Source of the DNA: Candidatus Mediterraneibacter gallistercoris
GTDB lineage: Bacteria; Bacillota_A; Clostridia; Lachnospirales; Lachnospiraceae
Assembly: GCA_019119745.1 (NCBI GenBank)
Contig: DWWI01000191.1
Span: 1-10,532, forward strand
DNA: 10,532 nucleotides
Direction: 5' to 3'
In this document: piece by piece, positions 1-7,066 of the stretch
How positions within the stretch are numbered: the first letter of the stretch is position 1
Layout: each line of letters opens with the position of its first letter
Notes under the pieces: model-generated
The model's database searches: none
Told to the model about the DNA's origin: nothing
What the model saw: only the letters and a program-made list of their open reading frames with translations
Translations under genes and position numbers: made by a program

Positions 1-906
1 GGCTCTCATGCTCTTATCCGATAAATCCCGGGCACCCAGGCTCTGTTCATCGGCAAAACATTTCAGATACAGATCTTCAAGCGTAGCTTCTGTCTGTTCG
101 CAGCCGGCACACGGAGCAAACGGGCTGATTACCCTCGTTTCCACCACACTTCCAAGATTGCGGGAATTTACGATCGTGTGCCGGTTCTCGAAAGAGAGCC
201 AGTCTCCTGCCGGCACACGGCAGGACCAGATCATTCCATTCACTTCCGCGACCAGTTCTTCCGCAGTCCCCTGCAGGAGAAATCTTCCTTTCTTCATGAT
301 GAGCACCTGATCTGAAATGTACTCGATATCCGACACGATATGTGTAGAGATAATAATGATCTTATCCTGCGCCATCTCTGCGATCACATTTCTGAAATAA
401 GCTCTCTCTTTCGGATCCAGCCCGGCAGTAGGTTCGTCCATGATCAGAATCTTCGGATCATTTAAAAGTGCCTGTGCAATGCCAAGTCTGCGCTTCATGC
501 CGCCAGAGAAGGTGCGTACCTTTCGGTTCATGTCCTCCTTTAGATTCACCAGTTCCAACAGTTCCTCGCTCTTTCGCTTTGCCCTGCGCGGCGGGATCCC
601 TTTGACCGACGCAATGTAAAGCATAAAGTCCTTTGCCGTAAATCCGGGCGTATAGCCGAATTCCTGGGGGAGATATCCGAGCATATCACGGAATTCCATA
701 CCCATCTCCACATTATTTTTTCCGTCTACTTTTACCTCGCCTCTTGTCGGAGCGACGATCCCGCAGATCATCTGCATGAGAGTCGTCTTTCCCGCTCCGT
801 TCGCTCCCAGGAATCCGTAGATTCCTTCTCTGAGTTCAGCGTTCACATTGTCTACGGCAATCCTGTTCTTAAACTGTTTAGACAGCCGTTCCAGCGTTAA
901 TCTCAT
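1..906 (-). CDS. ABC-2 type exporter ATP-binding protein (3' end cut by window edge)
   Basis: Nucleotide-binding subunit of an ABC exporter; it hydrolyses ATP on the cytoplasmic face of a permease presumably encoded just beyond the window. The 302 codons present are open to the edge with no stop. Motifs: Walker A GANGAGKT (residues 34-41), Q-loop YLPQEF (Q81), signature FSGGM (133-137), Walker B LIMDEP (D157, E158), D-loop AGLDP, H-loop STH (H189). Residues from about 220 on form a C-terminal accessory region with CAGCEQTEATLEDLYLK, a layout common in ABC-2 ATPases. The ATG at 906 is chosen because AGGAGG lies 8 nt upstream. The gene overlaps the preceding membrane-protein gene by 29 nt, so it is the third gene of the sigma-factor operon. 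It is closely similar to the ATPase at 4137-5030, which is 297 aa, so only a few residues are probably missing. Substrate unknown. Confidence 0.93.
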   Translation of the reverse strand, partial: MRLTLERLSKQFKNRIAVDNVNAELREGIYGFLGANGAGKTTLMQMICGIVAPTRGEVKVDGKNNVEMGMEFRDMLGYLPQEFGYTPGFTAKDFMLYIASVKGIPPRRAKRKSEELLELVNLKEDMNRKVRTFSGGMKRRLGIAQALLNDPKILIMDEPTAGLDPKERAYFRNVIAEMAQDKIIIISTHIVSDIEYISDQVLIMKKGRFLLQGTAEELVAEVNGMIWSCRVPAGDWLSFENRHTIVNSRNLGSVVETRVISPFAPCAGCEQTEATLEDLYLKCFADEQSLGARDLSDKSMRA

Positions 907-1645
907 CTACATTCCCTCCTGACTTTTTCACTAAATCCGTCATCTGCCTCACCATTCCAGCTATGGTAATGACCTCTGCGGCAGCCCATATCCATACATT
1001 CTGCATACTGTATATCTCTCCGCCCGTATTTGCAATACATAGAAATGCTGCTCCAAGCAGCACGCCCCATACCCCGCAGAAGAAAAGGCCGTTTTCGTGT
1101 TCCCATTTCTTAAGGATTGCCATGCATCCGGCGCACATAGCAAAGTATGGCACTGTACCGTACAAAAGCACCTGCCATATTTCTGCCCGGTCTGACGCCG
1201 TGAAAACTGCCGCAGAGAGAAAAAGGATTCCCAGATCCGCCGCCCCAAAAGCCGTCAGCCGAATCAGCAGTACCTGACGCAACGGGTTTCTCACTGTCAT
1301 CTGCAGCTCCAGAAGCCCCGGCTGACATAGATCCCACAGCTCGCGGGCATTGATCAGACAGAGGAACGGCATACACACGGATCCGAGCAGGAGCAGGGAG
1401 CTGTCCGTTCCTGCATTCGGGCCAATGACAACAGCCAGTAAAAGCGCTGTTGCCGCAATCTTAAGCAGCCATGTTCTTTTCCGGATAAACCGAAGCTGAT
1501 CAAAAAAGAACCGTATACCGGACATCTTCGTCTCCGGACGATGTTCTTTTATCTGTTCTGCCAACAGAAGGGTTTCTTTTCGTTGCTTTTCGTCGTATGG
1601 CGGAACCGTAAATGCCATCAGACGTTTTTTCAGTTTTCTGTCCAT
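878..1645 (-). CDS. Six-TM membrane protein of the sigma-factor operon, possible anti-sigma or permease partner
   Basis: I do not recognise a named family. The 255-aa product has a basic cytoplasmic N-terminus of about 57 residues (MDRKLKKRLMAFTVPPYDEK...), then about six hydrophobic segments near residues 59-75, 82-100, 128-150, 157-178, 187-205 and 215-233, and a short polar tail. The start is the ATG at 1645, 28 nt after the sigma stop, preceded by AAGGAG at 11 nt. An in-frame TTG at 1681 would extend it by 12 residues but has no suitable ribosome binding site and lies in the sigma coding end. Its position between an ECF-like sigma factor and an ABC ATPase suggests a membrane-bound sensor that holds the sigma factor, a membrane subunit of the transporter, or both; this is inference from context. 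It shares an R[DE]LW[DE]L motif after the second membrane segment with the small membrane protein at 2341-2958. Confidence 0.85.
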   Translation of the reverse strand: MDRKLKKRLMAFTVPPYDEKQRKETLLLAEQIKEHRPETKMSGIRFFFDQLRFIRKRTWLLKIAATALLLAVVIGPNAGTDSSLLLLGSVCMPFLCLINARELWDLCQPGLLELQMTVRNPLRQVLLIRLTAFGAADLGILFLSAAVFTASDRAEIWQVLLYGTVPYFAMCAGCMAILKKWEHENGLFFCGVWGVLLGAAFLCIANTGGEIYSMQNVWIWAAAEVITIAGMVRQMTDLVKKSGGNVDEINAGTAV

Positions 1646-1673
1646 AGTGTTTTCTTCTCCTTTCTGTCCACAA

Positions 1674-2195
1674 TCATGCAAGTTTATCCCTCAGTTTACT
1701 CTCCGCCTGTTTCAGCCGGTATCTGACTGTAGATACAGGCATATCCATGACACAGGCAATATCTTTCAGGCGCATATCCTGATAATAACGCAGGATGATC
1801 ATTTCCTGTTCTTCCGGTTCCAGCTCATCCAATGCCGTCGTGACCTGCATCCGGTCAAGCAGCCTGTCGATCTCTCCGCCTCCGCCGGATTTTTCTTCAC
1901 CGTGTCCTTCCTGTTCCTCCGTCGCCGATTCATATATCGTACTCGCTCTTTTGAAATAATCTTTTATGGCATTTGATGCTATTACATAGAGGTAGTTCTT
2001 CCTCTTCCCGTACTCGCGATATCTCTCCAGACTGCACATGAATTTTAAGAACACTTCCTGCGTAATATCCTCGGCCAGCGTCTTATTTCTCAAAAGCCGG
2101 TAACAGTATTTATAAATATCCTCGTAATTCTCGCAGATCAGATCCTCTATGAACCTCTCATCATCAGGATCTTCCCACCGTAATATGTGAAACAA
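1674..2195 (-). CDS. ECF-like sigma-70 family RNA polymerase sigma factor
   Basis: A 173-aa alternative sigma factor that would direct core RNA polymerase to a small regulon, probably including its own operon. Region 2 spans about residues 15-83 (YKYCYRLLRNKTLAEDITQE, then FLKF and the NYLYVIASNAIKDYFKR stretch). A Gly/Glu-rich linker (about 88-110) follows, then region 4 at about 115-172 (ALDELEPEEQEMIILRYYQD, then a helix-turn-helix with MRLKDIACVMDMPVSTVRYRLKQAE). Length and the two-domain layout fit ECF/group 4 sigma factors. The start must be TTG at 2195: two in-frame TAA codons lie immediately upstream, GAGAGG sits 9 nt upstream, and the next methionine is inside region 2. The gene is first in an operon with a membrane protein (28-nt gap) and an ABC ATPase. 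No classical zinc-containing anti-sigma gene is adjacent. Confidence 0.92.
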   Translation of the reverse strand: MFHILRWEDPDDERFIEDLICENYEDIYKYCYRLLRNKTLAEDITQEVFLKFMCSLERYREYGKRKNYLYVIASNAIKDYFKRASTIYESATEEQEGHGEEKSGGGGEIDRLLDRMQVTTALDELEPEEQEMIILRYYQDMRLKDIACVMDMPVSTVRYRLKQAESKLRDKLA

Positions 2196-2204
2196 TTATT
2201 ATAT

Positions 2205-2210
2205 CCTCTC
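2205..2210 (-). promoter_or_regulatory. Ribosome binding site that fixes the TTG start of the sigma gene
   Basis: GAGAGG on the minus strand lies 9 nt upstream of TTG at 2195. Stop codons TAA TAA sit between it and the TTG in the same frame, so no longer start is possible. Confidence 0.6.
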
Positions 2211-2246
2211 AATACCTGTAACAGTTCTTCCTTGTGTTATCTATAA

Positions 2247-2280
2247 AGTATAACGATTCAGGTTGAGAAAAAAACAAAAA
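2247..2280 (-). promoter_or_regulatory. Candidate promoter region of the sigma-factor operon
   Basis: This lies between the upstream terminator and the sigma gene, so a promoter is expected here. On the minus strand it holds a T-rich stretch, then CTCAACCTGAATCG and TTATACT (TATACT at 2252-2247). There is no recognisable sigma-A -35 box at the right spacing from TATACT. The CAACC/AAC element could instead be an ECF-type -35 used by the operon's own sigma factor. Exact elements are uncertain. Confidence 0.25.
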
Positions 2281-2287
2281 ACTACAT

Positions 2288-2315
2288 AAAAAACGTCCGG
2301 CCGTTTCAGCCGGAC
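2288..2315 (-). terminator. Intrinsic terminator of the two-component/ABC operon
   Basis: On the minus strand GTCCGGC and GCCGGAC form a perfect 7-bp G/C-rich stem, extendable to 9 bp with one G-T pair and an AAA loop, followed by GTTTTTT. It lies 25 nt after the stop of the small membrane protein and separates that operon from the sigma-factor operon. The plus strand lacks a T-tract after the stem, so it acts in one direction. Confidence 0.88.
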
Positions 2316-2340
2316 ATTCAAAATAATCTTCTCTTATTCT

Positions 2341-2958
2341 CTATCTTTTTCTGCGAAACAGAAAGATTCCTCCTGCCATCAGCAGTATCCCTGTCGCAAG
2401 GATCCAGTATTTCGTAGTAAAGTCCTCCAGCATACCGAAGGGATACAATTTCCCCAGATATTTATATCCTGCGCCTGTGGCTGCGATATAATAGCCCAGA
2501 GGGATCATATATCCCGCAATCAGGTTATCGGAGACTGCGTAGGCGAAGATGCCGAGTCCTCCGAATGCCAGGATTTCCGCCATTGTACCGAAGAAGTACC
2601 TGCCAATCTCCATCTCGCAATTCCCGGAGTGCATTACACCGATGTAGACGAGGACAAGAAGCACTGATTCAAGGAGGCTGAGTCCGACACGGATCAGATA
2701 CACAGATGTAATGTTCGTATACTTTGCCTTCACCAGTTCCCACAGATCCCGGTTCTGTTCCGGAAGGAATACCGGCACAAAGAGAATGATGCCGATCAGC
2801 GCCACATAGGTCTCCAGTATTTTCGCACTCTCCGCAGCGTCCAGATTCGAGATGCCGAGGATCAAAGGAGACGCTGCCAGAAGCCCTGCGCTGATCAATA
2901 AATGTTTCCATACATTATGCTGCAGCTGTACGTTTGTGATTTCCAAATATTTTCCCAC
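2341..2958 (-). CDS. Small six-TM membrane protein, likely second membrane subunit of the ABC-2 exporter
   Basis: A 205-aa, strongly hydrophobic protein with about six membrane segments near residues 19-37, 49-66, 88-109, 122-142, 145-166 and 183-201, ending in a basic tail (FRRKR). No family is recognised with certainty. As the last gene of the regulator-kinase-ATPase-permease operon it is best read as an additional permease subunit or accessory protein. The start is GTG at 2958. An in-frame TGA lies just upstream, and the nearest Shine-Dalgarno-like AAAGGGG is 13 nt away. The gene overlaps the preceding permease gene by 44 nt, so translation probably depends on coupling. A terminator follows 25 nt after the stop. 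The RDLWELVKAKY stretch at 70-80 resembles RELWDL in the membrane protein at 878-1645, hinting that both belong to one divergent family. Confidence 0.85.
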   Translation of the reverse strand: MGKYLEITNVQLQHNVWKHLLISAGLLAASPLILGISNLDAAESAKILETYVALIGIILFVPVFLPEQNRDLWELVKAKYTNITSVYLIRVGLSLLESVLLVLVYIGVMHSGNCEMEIGRYFFGTMAEILAFGGLGIFAYAVSDNLIAGYMIPLGYYIAATGAGYKYLGKLYPFGMLEDFTTKYWILATGILLMAGGIFLFRRKR

Positions 2959-4156
2959 GACGTCTCAGATGCCCCTTTCTCTTTTTCTCATAGATAAATA
3001 TAGTCAGCGCCAGAAGTAGAAGTGCCAGTACCGCATACAGGATTCGGTTCATGGCGAGCTGCCCAAAGTCTTCGGCAAATCCCGCATAATTGAGTTCTGT
3101 ATTATGTCTGGGTATCAGATTCCAGCCGTAACGCCCGCCGTTCATGGCTGAAGCCCCGGTCATCACACTCATAAACCACCAGACTGCCTGAACCAGTACA
3201 GCAAGAGCGGTCTCCGTAAGCTCAGTGCACAGCATCCCCACTGCGACCACAATCATGACCATGGGCAGCAGCCAGCCCAGATCGTATTTCAGCCATGCCA
3301 GATAATCCAGCTGCACATCTTCGATTCCTGCCGTGATACAGCTTATTGTCGGCAGCAGGGAGAGGATCAGCACCGGGATCATATGCATGAACACCAGAGC
3401 TGCGTACCGTGCTCCCATGACCATGCCGGATGATGCTCCTCTGGAATAAATCAGCTCCTGCATCTGCGCTCTCTTATCCCGCAGCATCCTTGTAGCTGTC
3501 ACAAATACAGGCAGGATCCCGAGGATGATTCCCATATAATCACAGAACAGCCTTGCATATCCGCCGGTCAGCCCGTCCTGTTCGGTCAGCGCCTGATAGT
3601 TTTCCACCGCGCCCTCATAGTCCACCGGAATCATTACATTCGACCAGAGCCGGTCTTCCGTATAATCCGAACCCGGTCCAAGGATATCAGCCACCTGTTC
3701 CATATCCTTTAAGAACTGCTCATAGGATATGCCGTCTTTTAGAGGAACCTTATACTGGGTAGTCTGAATATCATTTTTCTGAAAATATGATGCAATATTG
3801 TCCTCAATCTCATCTGCTTTTACGCCGGTAAGATCATAGATAATATCCGCGATTTCCTGTTTCTCCGCTTCGCTTATCCTGACATTTTTCGCATATCCTA
3901 CAGGATAAGTCACATAGTGATCGTAATAATAGGCATAGGCGAGAGTTCCCACTCCCGTCTCCATCACGTCCTGCTCTGTGATATCTGTTTTAAATCCATA
4001 GTTATAATAGTTCTCCTGCCCTTCCTGCGGCGGATTCAGAACGGTTGAGTTTCCCATCTGGCTGTTAAAGAAGAAAATAAGACACGCCACATACAGCCAG
4101 AAGATCAGACTTTTGAGTATCTGAGTACATTCCTTTTTAAAGAGAGTCATGATCAT
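2915..4156 (-). CDS. ABC-2 family transporter permease with large extracytoplasmic domain
   Basis: A 413-aa membrane subunit that would form the export path driven by the ATPase encoded upstream. Topology fits the ABC-2/ABC3-like layout. One N-terminal membrane segment (about 16-31) is followed by a polar extracytoplasmic region of about 165 residues (about 35-199) rich in Tyr, Asp and Glu. A cluster of about five membrane segments follows (near 200-222, 250-275, 290-310, 315-336, 372-388), with a basic cytoplasmic loop TRMLRDKRAQMQELIYSRG between the first two and a very basic C-terminus. The start is ATG at 4156 because GGAGG lies 9 nt upstream; a second ATG at 4150 is too far from it. The gene overlaps the ATPase gene by 20 nt and the next gene by 44 nt. 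Substrate unknown; peptide or antibiotic export is inferred only from the two-component context. Confidence 0.9.
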   Translation of the reverse strand: MIMTLFKKECTQILKSLIFWLYVACLIFFFNSQMGNSTVLNPPQEGQENYYNYGFKTDITEQDVMETGVGTLAYAYYYDHYVTYPVGYAKNVRISEAEKQEIADIIYDLTGVKADEIEDNIASYFQKNDIQTTQYKVPLKDGISYEQFLKDMEQVADILGPGSDYTEDRLWSNVMIPVDYEGAVENYQALTEQDGLTGGYARLFCDYMGIILGILPVFVTATRMLRDKRAQMQELIYSRGASSGMVMGARYAALVFMHMIPVLILSLLPTISCITAGIEDVQLDYLAWLKYDLGWLLPMVMIVVAVGMLCTELTETALAVLVQAVWWFMSVMTGASAMNGGRYGWNLIPRHNTELNYAGFAEDFGQLAMNRILYAVLALLLLALTIFIYEKKRKGHLRRRGKIFGNHKRTAAA

Positions 4157-5030
4157 ACGTCTTCCCCTCCTTCTGCATCAGGTACATATAGGCGTCCTCC
4201 ACACCGGAGTCACAGTGCTGCGCCCCCTGAAAAGGTGTTGTCTCAGAAAGGAACCGCACCATCACATTATTGCCAAGTGTGATCATGCTGGTCACTGTGT
4301 ATTCAGATTTCAGACGCTCAAGCTCCTTTCTGCTGATCTCCGCCCGGTACACTCTTCCTTCCACCAGATTCACCAGTTCTTCCACCGTTCCCCTGTAAAT
4401 GATCTGTCCCTCGTCCATGACTGCGATCTCCTCACACGCCGCCTCCACGTCTCCGACAATGTGGGTGGAAAGTATCACAATCCTGTCCTCTGCGATCTCA
4501 CTTAACAGATTGCGAAACCGGACACGCTCTTCCGGGTCAAGTCCTGCGGTAGGCTCATCCACGATCAATACCTTCGGATCATGAAGGATGGCCTGGGCGA
4601 TCCCCAGTCTCCGCTTCATGCCTCCTGACAGGGCGCGCACTTTTGTGCGGGAATTTCCCTGTAGATTTACCCGCTCCAGCAGCATCGGGATTCTCTTCTT
4701 TCTCGCTGACTTGTCAAGTCCGGACAGTACGCCAAGATAATCCATAGCCTCATAGACGGTCATATTCGGATACATGGAAAATTCCTGGGGAAGATATCCC
4801 GTAATCTTCCGGATTTCCGGGGCGTGTTCCACAGGAATCCCGCAGATTTTTACCTTTCCGCTGTCTTTTTCCAGAAGAGTTGCAAGTACTTTCATAAGCG
4901 TCGTCTTACCTGCCCCGTTTCTCCCGAGAAGTCCGAACATCCCTTTTCCGATCTGTAAATCCACTCCGTGAAGCGCCTGTTTCTTTCCGTATGATTTGCT
5001 GAGATTTTTTATCACGATCTCTGTCTTCAT
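4137..5030 (-). CDS. ABC-2 type exporter ATP-binding protein
   Basis: A complete 297-aa ATPase subunit. Motifs: Walker A GRNGAGKT (36-43), Q-loop YLPQEF (Q82), signature LSGGM (134-138), Walker B LIVDEP (D158, E159), D-loop AGLDP, H-loop STH (H190). The C-terminal part after about 225 resembles the accessory region of bacterial drug and peptide exporter ATPases. The start is the second of two ATGs: AAGGA lies 9 nt before ATG at 5030 but directly abuts the ATG at 5039, which would add MTT. It is third in the operon after the kinase, with a 95-nt gap carrying a candidate regulator site, and overlaps the permease gene by 20 nt. It is clearly paralogous to the ATPase at 1-906; the segment SGGMKRRLGIAQA is identical in both. 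Confidence 0.95.
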   Translation of the reverse strand: MKTEIVIKNLSKSYGKKQALHGVDLQIGKGMFGLLGRNGAGKTTLMKVLATLLEKDSGKVKICGIPVEHAPEIRKITGYLPQEFSMYPNMTVYEAMDYLGVLSGLDKSARKKRIPMLLERVNLQGNSRTKVRALSGGMKRRLGIAQAILHDPKVLIVDEPTAGLDPEERVRFRNLLSEIAEDRIVILSTHIVGDVEAACEEIAVMDEGQIIYRGTVEELVNLVEGRVYRAEISRKELERLKSEYTVTSMITLGNNVMVRFLSETTPFQGAQHCDSGVEDAYMYLMQKEGKTYDHDSL

Positions 5031-5039
5031 AGTAGTCAT

Positions 5040-5044
5040 TCCTT
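5040..5044 (-). promoter_or_regulatory. Ribosome binding site selecting the ATG at 5030
   Basis: AAGGA on the minus strand is 9 nt from ATG 5030 and 0 nt from ATG 5039, so the downstream ATG is the better start for the ABC ATPase. Confidence 0.6.
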
Positions 5045-5085
5045 TCTGCTGTCACTTTTTTGAACTGTCATCTTCCTGACATCAT

Positions 5086-5118
5086 TACTGTAACTCGGAA
5101 AATCCTATATTTTCCCTA
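5086..5118 (-). promoter_or_regulatory. Candidate response-regulator site and internal promoter before the ABC genes
   Basis: In the 95-nt gap between kinase and ATPase genes the minus strand carries TAGGGAAAATA followed directly by TAGGATT. These are two TAGG half-sites whose starts (5118 and 5107) are 11 bp apart. The same arrangement occurs upstream of the response-regulator gene at 7098-7081. A weak -10-like TACAGT (5091-5086) lies 16 nt after the start of the second half-site, close to the 15-nt spacing at the regulator promoter. Binding by the operon's own OmpR-type regulator is inferred. The same gap also holds TGTCA-N6-TGACA (5066-5081), of unknown meaning. Confidence 0.4.
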
Positions 5119-5125
5119 CGAAGAT

Positions 5126-6370
5126 TTAAGAATTTCTGCAGAAAAAGGAAACACTGGCCAAAGCGCCGCCTTCTATACTGTTTGCAAGATTCAGACTGCC
5201 TCCGTGTTTTTCCGCCAGCATCCGGCAGATATGCAGACCGATCCCGAAATGCTCTTTCCCCGGCTCATTTTCCTGTCCGTCTGCCAATGATTTTTCCCCG
5301 CGGAAATATGGTTCCGATGCGGTATGCAGTTCCTCTATGCCAAATCCCTGTCCGTCATCATAGACATAGAGGCGCAGATACCCGGAACTTTCATCCCACT
5401 CCAGCGTAATCTGCACCTGTTTCACCGCATAGCGCAGGGCATTTGACAACAGATTTTCAAAGACTTCCAGAAACAGAGATTCATCCAGCCACAGATTCAT
5501 ATCCTCCTGTTCCTGACGATCCGTCAGCCTAATCTCAACACCGCCCGCCTCATTCAGCGGATCTGTAATCTCACGAATATGCTCACTCAGATGTCGGAAC
5601 CGGATCTGCTCCCTCACCGGTTCTATTTCTTCAAAACTCCGGATATGCCGCATAGTCTTTGTGTAGTCCTCCAGACGCTGTAATTGCCGGGTCATCAGCG
5701 CAAGAGTATCGATTAATTTCTGCTCACTGATCTTTCCTTCCGGCACATACCGTCCAAGCAGCTCCGAATATCCCCGGAGAACTGTAAGAGGGGTCCGCAT
5801 ATCATGGGCGAAAGCCGCATTGATCTCTTTTTGATCCTCTATTCTCTGCCACAGCTCCTCTCTGTCAGAGACTATGGCGCTCCGCATCTGTTCAAAAGTC
5901 CTGCAGAGCTGCCCCATCTCATCCGCACTGTCATAATATATCTGGAAATCGAGATTTTTCCGTCCCATTTCATCCGCGCCTTTTTTCAGGATATCAAAAG
6001 GCGCCTTCATTCGTTTGTAATAGAACAGCACTGCCGCAATGACCATCCACACAGCCATACAGATCCATGGCGACAGGTCAGAAACCAGCTGCAGTATAAA
6101 GATTTGATCCTGTTCGGTCTCGGTAAGGCGCCAGACAGCTGCATTTTGTCCCATATAATATATGTCCACGATCCCCCTGTCCTGATGCAGTTTCATTCCG
6201 TACCGGGCAAAGATTCTGTTTTCAGCCCAAAAACATATCTGCTGTATCAGGAAACTGCAAAGAAATGCTGCCAGAACAGCAAGAAGCAGATAGACGGCCA
6301 GTGCCTGTTTCAGTGAAAGATTCCGTATCCTGTTCCTTAACTTTTCTATCTTTTCGTCGATCCAGTCCAT
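5126..6370 (-). CDS. Membrane sensor histidine kinase
   Basis: A 414-aa sensor that autophosphorylates and passes phosphate to the adjacent response regulator. Two membrane segments (about 25-46 and 99-118) flank a roughly 50-residue extracytoplasmic loop. A HAMP-like linker (about 119-170) is followed by the HisKA dimerisation helix with AAFAHDMRTPLTVLRGYSEL (phosphoacceptor H189). The HATPase_c domain has N-box FENLLSNALRYA, G1 DDGQGFG (338-344) and G2 GIGLH (376-380). All catalytic motifs are intact. The short loop leaves little room for a ligand-binding domain, as in kinases that sense membrane or cell-wall damage, sometimes through the partner transporter; this is inference. The start is ATG at 6370, overlapping the regulator gene by 25 nt, with GGGGAG about 10 nt upstream. 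Confidence 0.95.
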   Translation of the reverse strand: MDWIDEKIEKLRNRIRNLSLKQALAVYLLLAVLAAFLCSFLIQQICFWAENRIFARYGMKLHQDRGIVDIYYMGQNAAVWRLTETEQDQIFILQLVSDLSPWICMAVWMVIAAVLFYYKRMKAPFDILKKGADEMGRKNLDFQIYYDSADEMGQLCRTFEQMRSAIVSDREELWQRIEDQKEINAAFAHDMRTPLTVLRGYSELLGRYVPEGKISEQKLIDTLALMTRQLQRLEDYTKTMRHIRSFEEIEPVREQIRFRHLSEHIREITDPLNEAGGVEIRLTDRQEQEDMNLWLDESLFLEVFENLLSNALRYAVKQVQITLEWDESSGYLRLYVYDDGQGFGIEELHTASEPYFRGEKSLADGQENEPGKEHFGIGLHICRMLAEKHGGSLNLANSIEGGALASVSFFCRNS

Positions 6371-7032
6371 TTATACCCTACTCCCCATACAGTCTCTATC
6401 ACTTTCTGATCTGAGTACGCCGCAATCTTATTTCTAATCCGCCGGACGTGTTCCGCCACGATGGAACTGTCGCCCCCTGCATCATATCCGCGGACACTCT
6501 CATAGATACGTTCTTTGCTGAAGACCTGCCCGGGATGAAGAGAGAGGAACTGCAGGATATCATATTCTGTCCTCGTCAATTCCAGCCGGTGGGATGCGCA
6601 CGCGACGCTTCGTTCGTCATAATAGATTGTCAGATCTCCCGCCGTCTTAACAGTCTCCCGCCGTCTGCCCCGCTCCTCTCTCCGGAAATGAGCCGCCACA
6701 CGCGCTCCAAGTTCTTCGATACTGAACGGTTTCACAATATAGTCATCCCCTCCCAGCATCAGTCCGGTGATCCGGTCCTGTTCTTCCGCTCTTGCAGACA
6801 AAAAAATGATCGGGCAGTTTACTTGTGCACGTATCTTCCTGCAGACACTCAGTCCGTCCATATCCGGCATATTGATATCGAGCAGGATCAGATCCGGCTC
6901 CCGGGAAATCTTCTCCAGAGCTTCCATTCCGCCTCCTGCCGTAATCACTTTGTATCCCTGAAGTTCAAGATAATCTTTCAGAAGGAGAACGATCCCTTCC
7001 TCATCATCTACAACCAAAATCCTCTGTCCCAT
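6346..7032 (-). CDS. OmpR/PhoB-family response regulator
   Basis: A 228-aa DNA-binding regulator. The receiver domain (about 1-120) has the acidic pair D9/D10, phosphoacceptor D52 in LILLDINMPDMDG, S79 and K101 in KPF. The OmpR-type winged helix (about 128-223) has the ELTRTEYDILQFLSLHPGQV pattern, a recognition helix around SSIVAEHVRRIRNKI and the terminal wing VIETVWGVGYKW. The start is ATG at 7032 with AAAGGAG 11 nt upstream; an in-frame TTG at 7059 would add nine residues but lies upstream of that ribosome binding site. It is first in the operon with the kinase and ABC genes. A repeat at 7081-7098 over its own promoter suggests autoregulation. Likely targets are the exporter genes downstream. 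Confidence 0.96.
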   Translation of the reverse strand: MGQRILVVDDEEGIVLLLKDYLELQGYKVITAGGGMEALEKISREPDLILLDINMPDMDGLSVCRKIRAQVNCPIIFLSARAEEQDRITGLMLGGDDYIVKPFSIEELGARVAAHFRREERGRRRETVKTAGDLTIYYDERSVACASHRLELTRTEYDILQFLSLHPGQVFSKERIYESVRGYDAGGDSSIVAEHVRRIRNKIAAYSDQKVIETVWGVGYKWTGSTKR

Positions 7033-7066
7033 TTTGTCAAGTACTCCTTTCGCCAGCAATAGAAAA

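Noticed and set aside
8..310. 100-codon open frame on the plus strand
   Set aside because: Antisense to the C-terminal part of the partial ABC ATPase; the minus frame is open across the whole region and carries all ATPase motifs.
1646..1681. TTG-initiated extension of the six-TM membrane protein
   Set aside because: The extension MHDCGQKGEENT consists of the sigma gene's last bases and the ribosome binding site of the ATG at 1645.
2198..2203. TATAAT directly before the sigma start as a -10 box
   Set aside because: It lies within a few bases of the start codon and has no -35 at proper spacing; it is part of the ribosome binding site spacer.
5804..6316. 170-codon open frame on the plus strand
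   Set aside because: Antisense to the histidine kinase, no ribosome binding site or recognisable domain.
7033..7059. TTG-initiated extension of the response regulator
   Set aside because: It would encode the AAAGGAG ribosome binding site itself; receiver domains of this family begin a few residues before ILVVDD, fitting the ATG at 7032.
6448..7062. 204-codon open frame on the plus strand
   Set aside because: Antisense to the response-regulator gene, whose catalytic and DNA-binding motifs are unmistakable; the antisense translation shows no recognisable feature.
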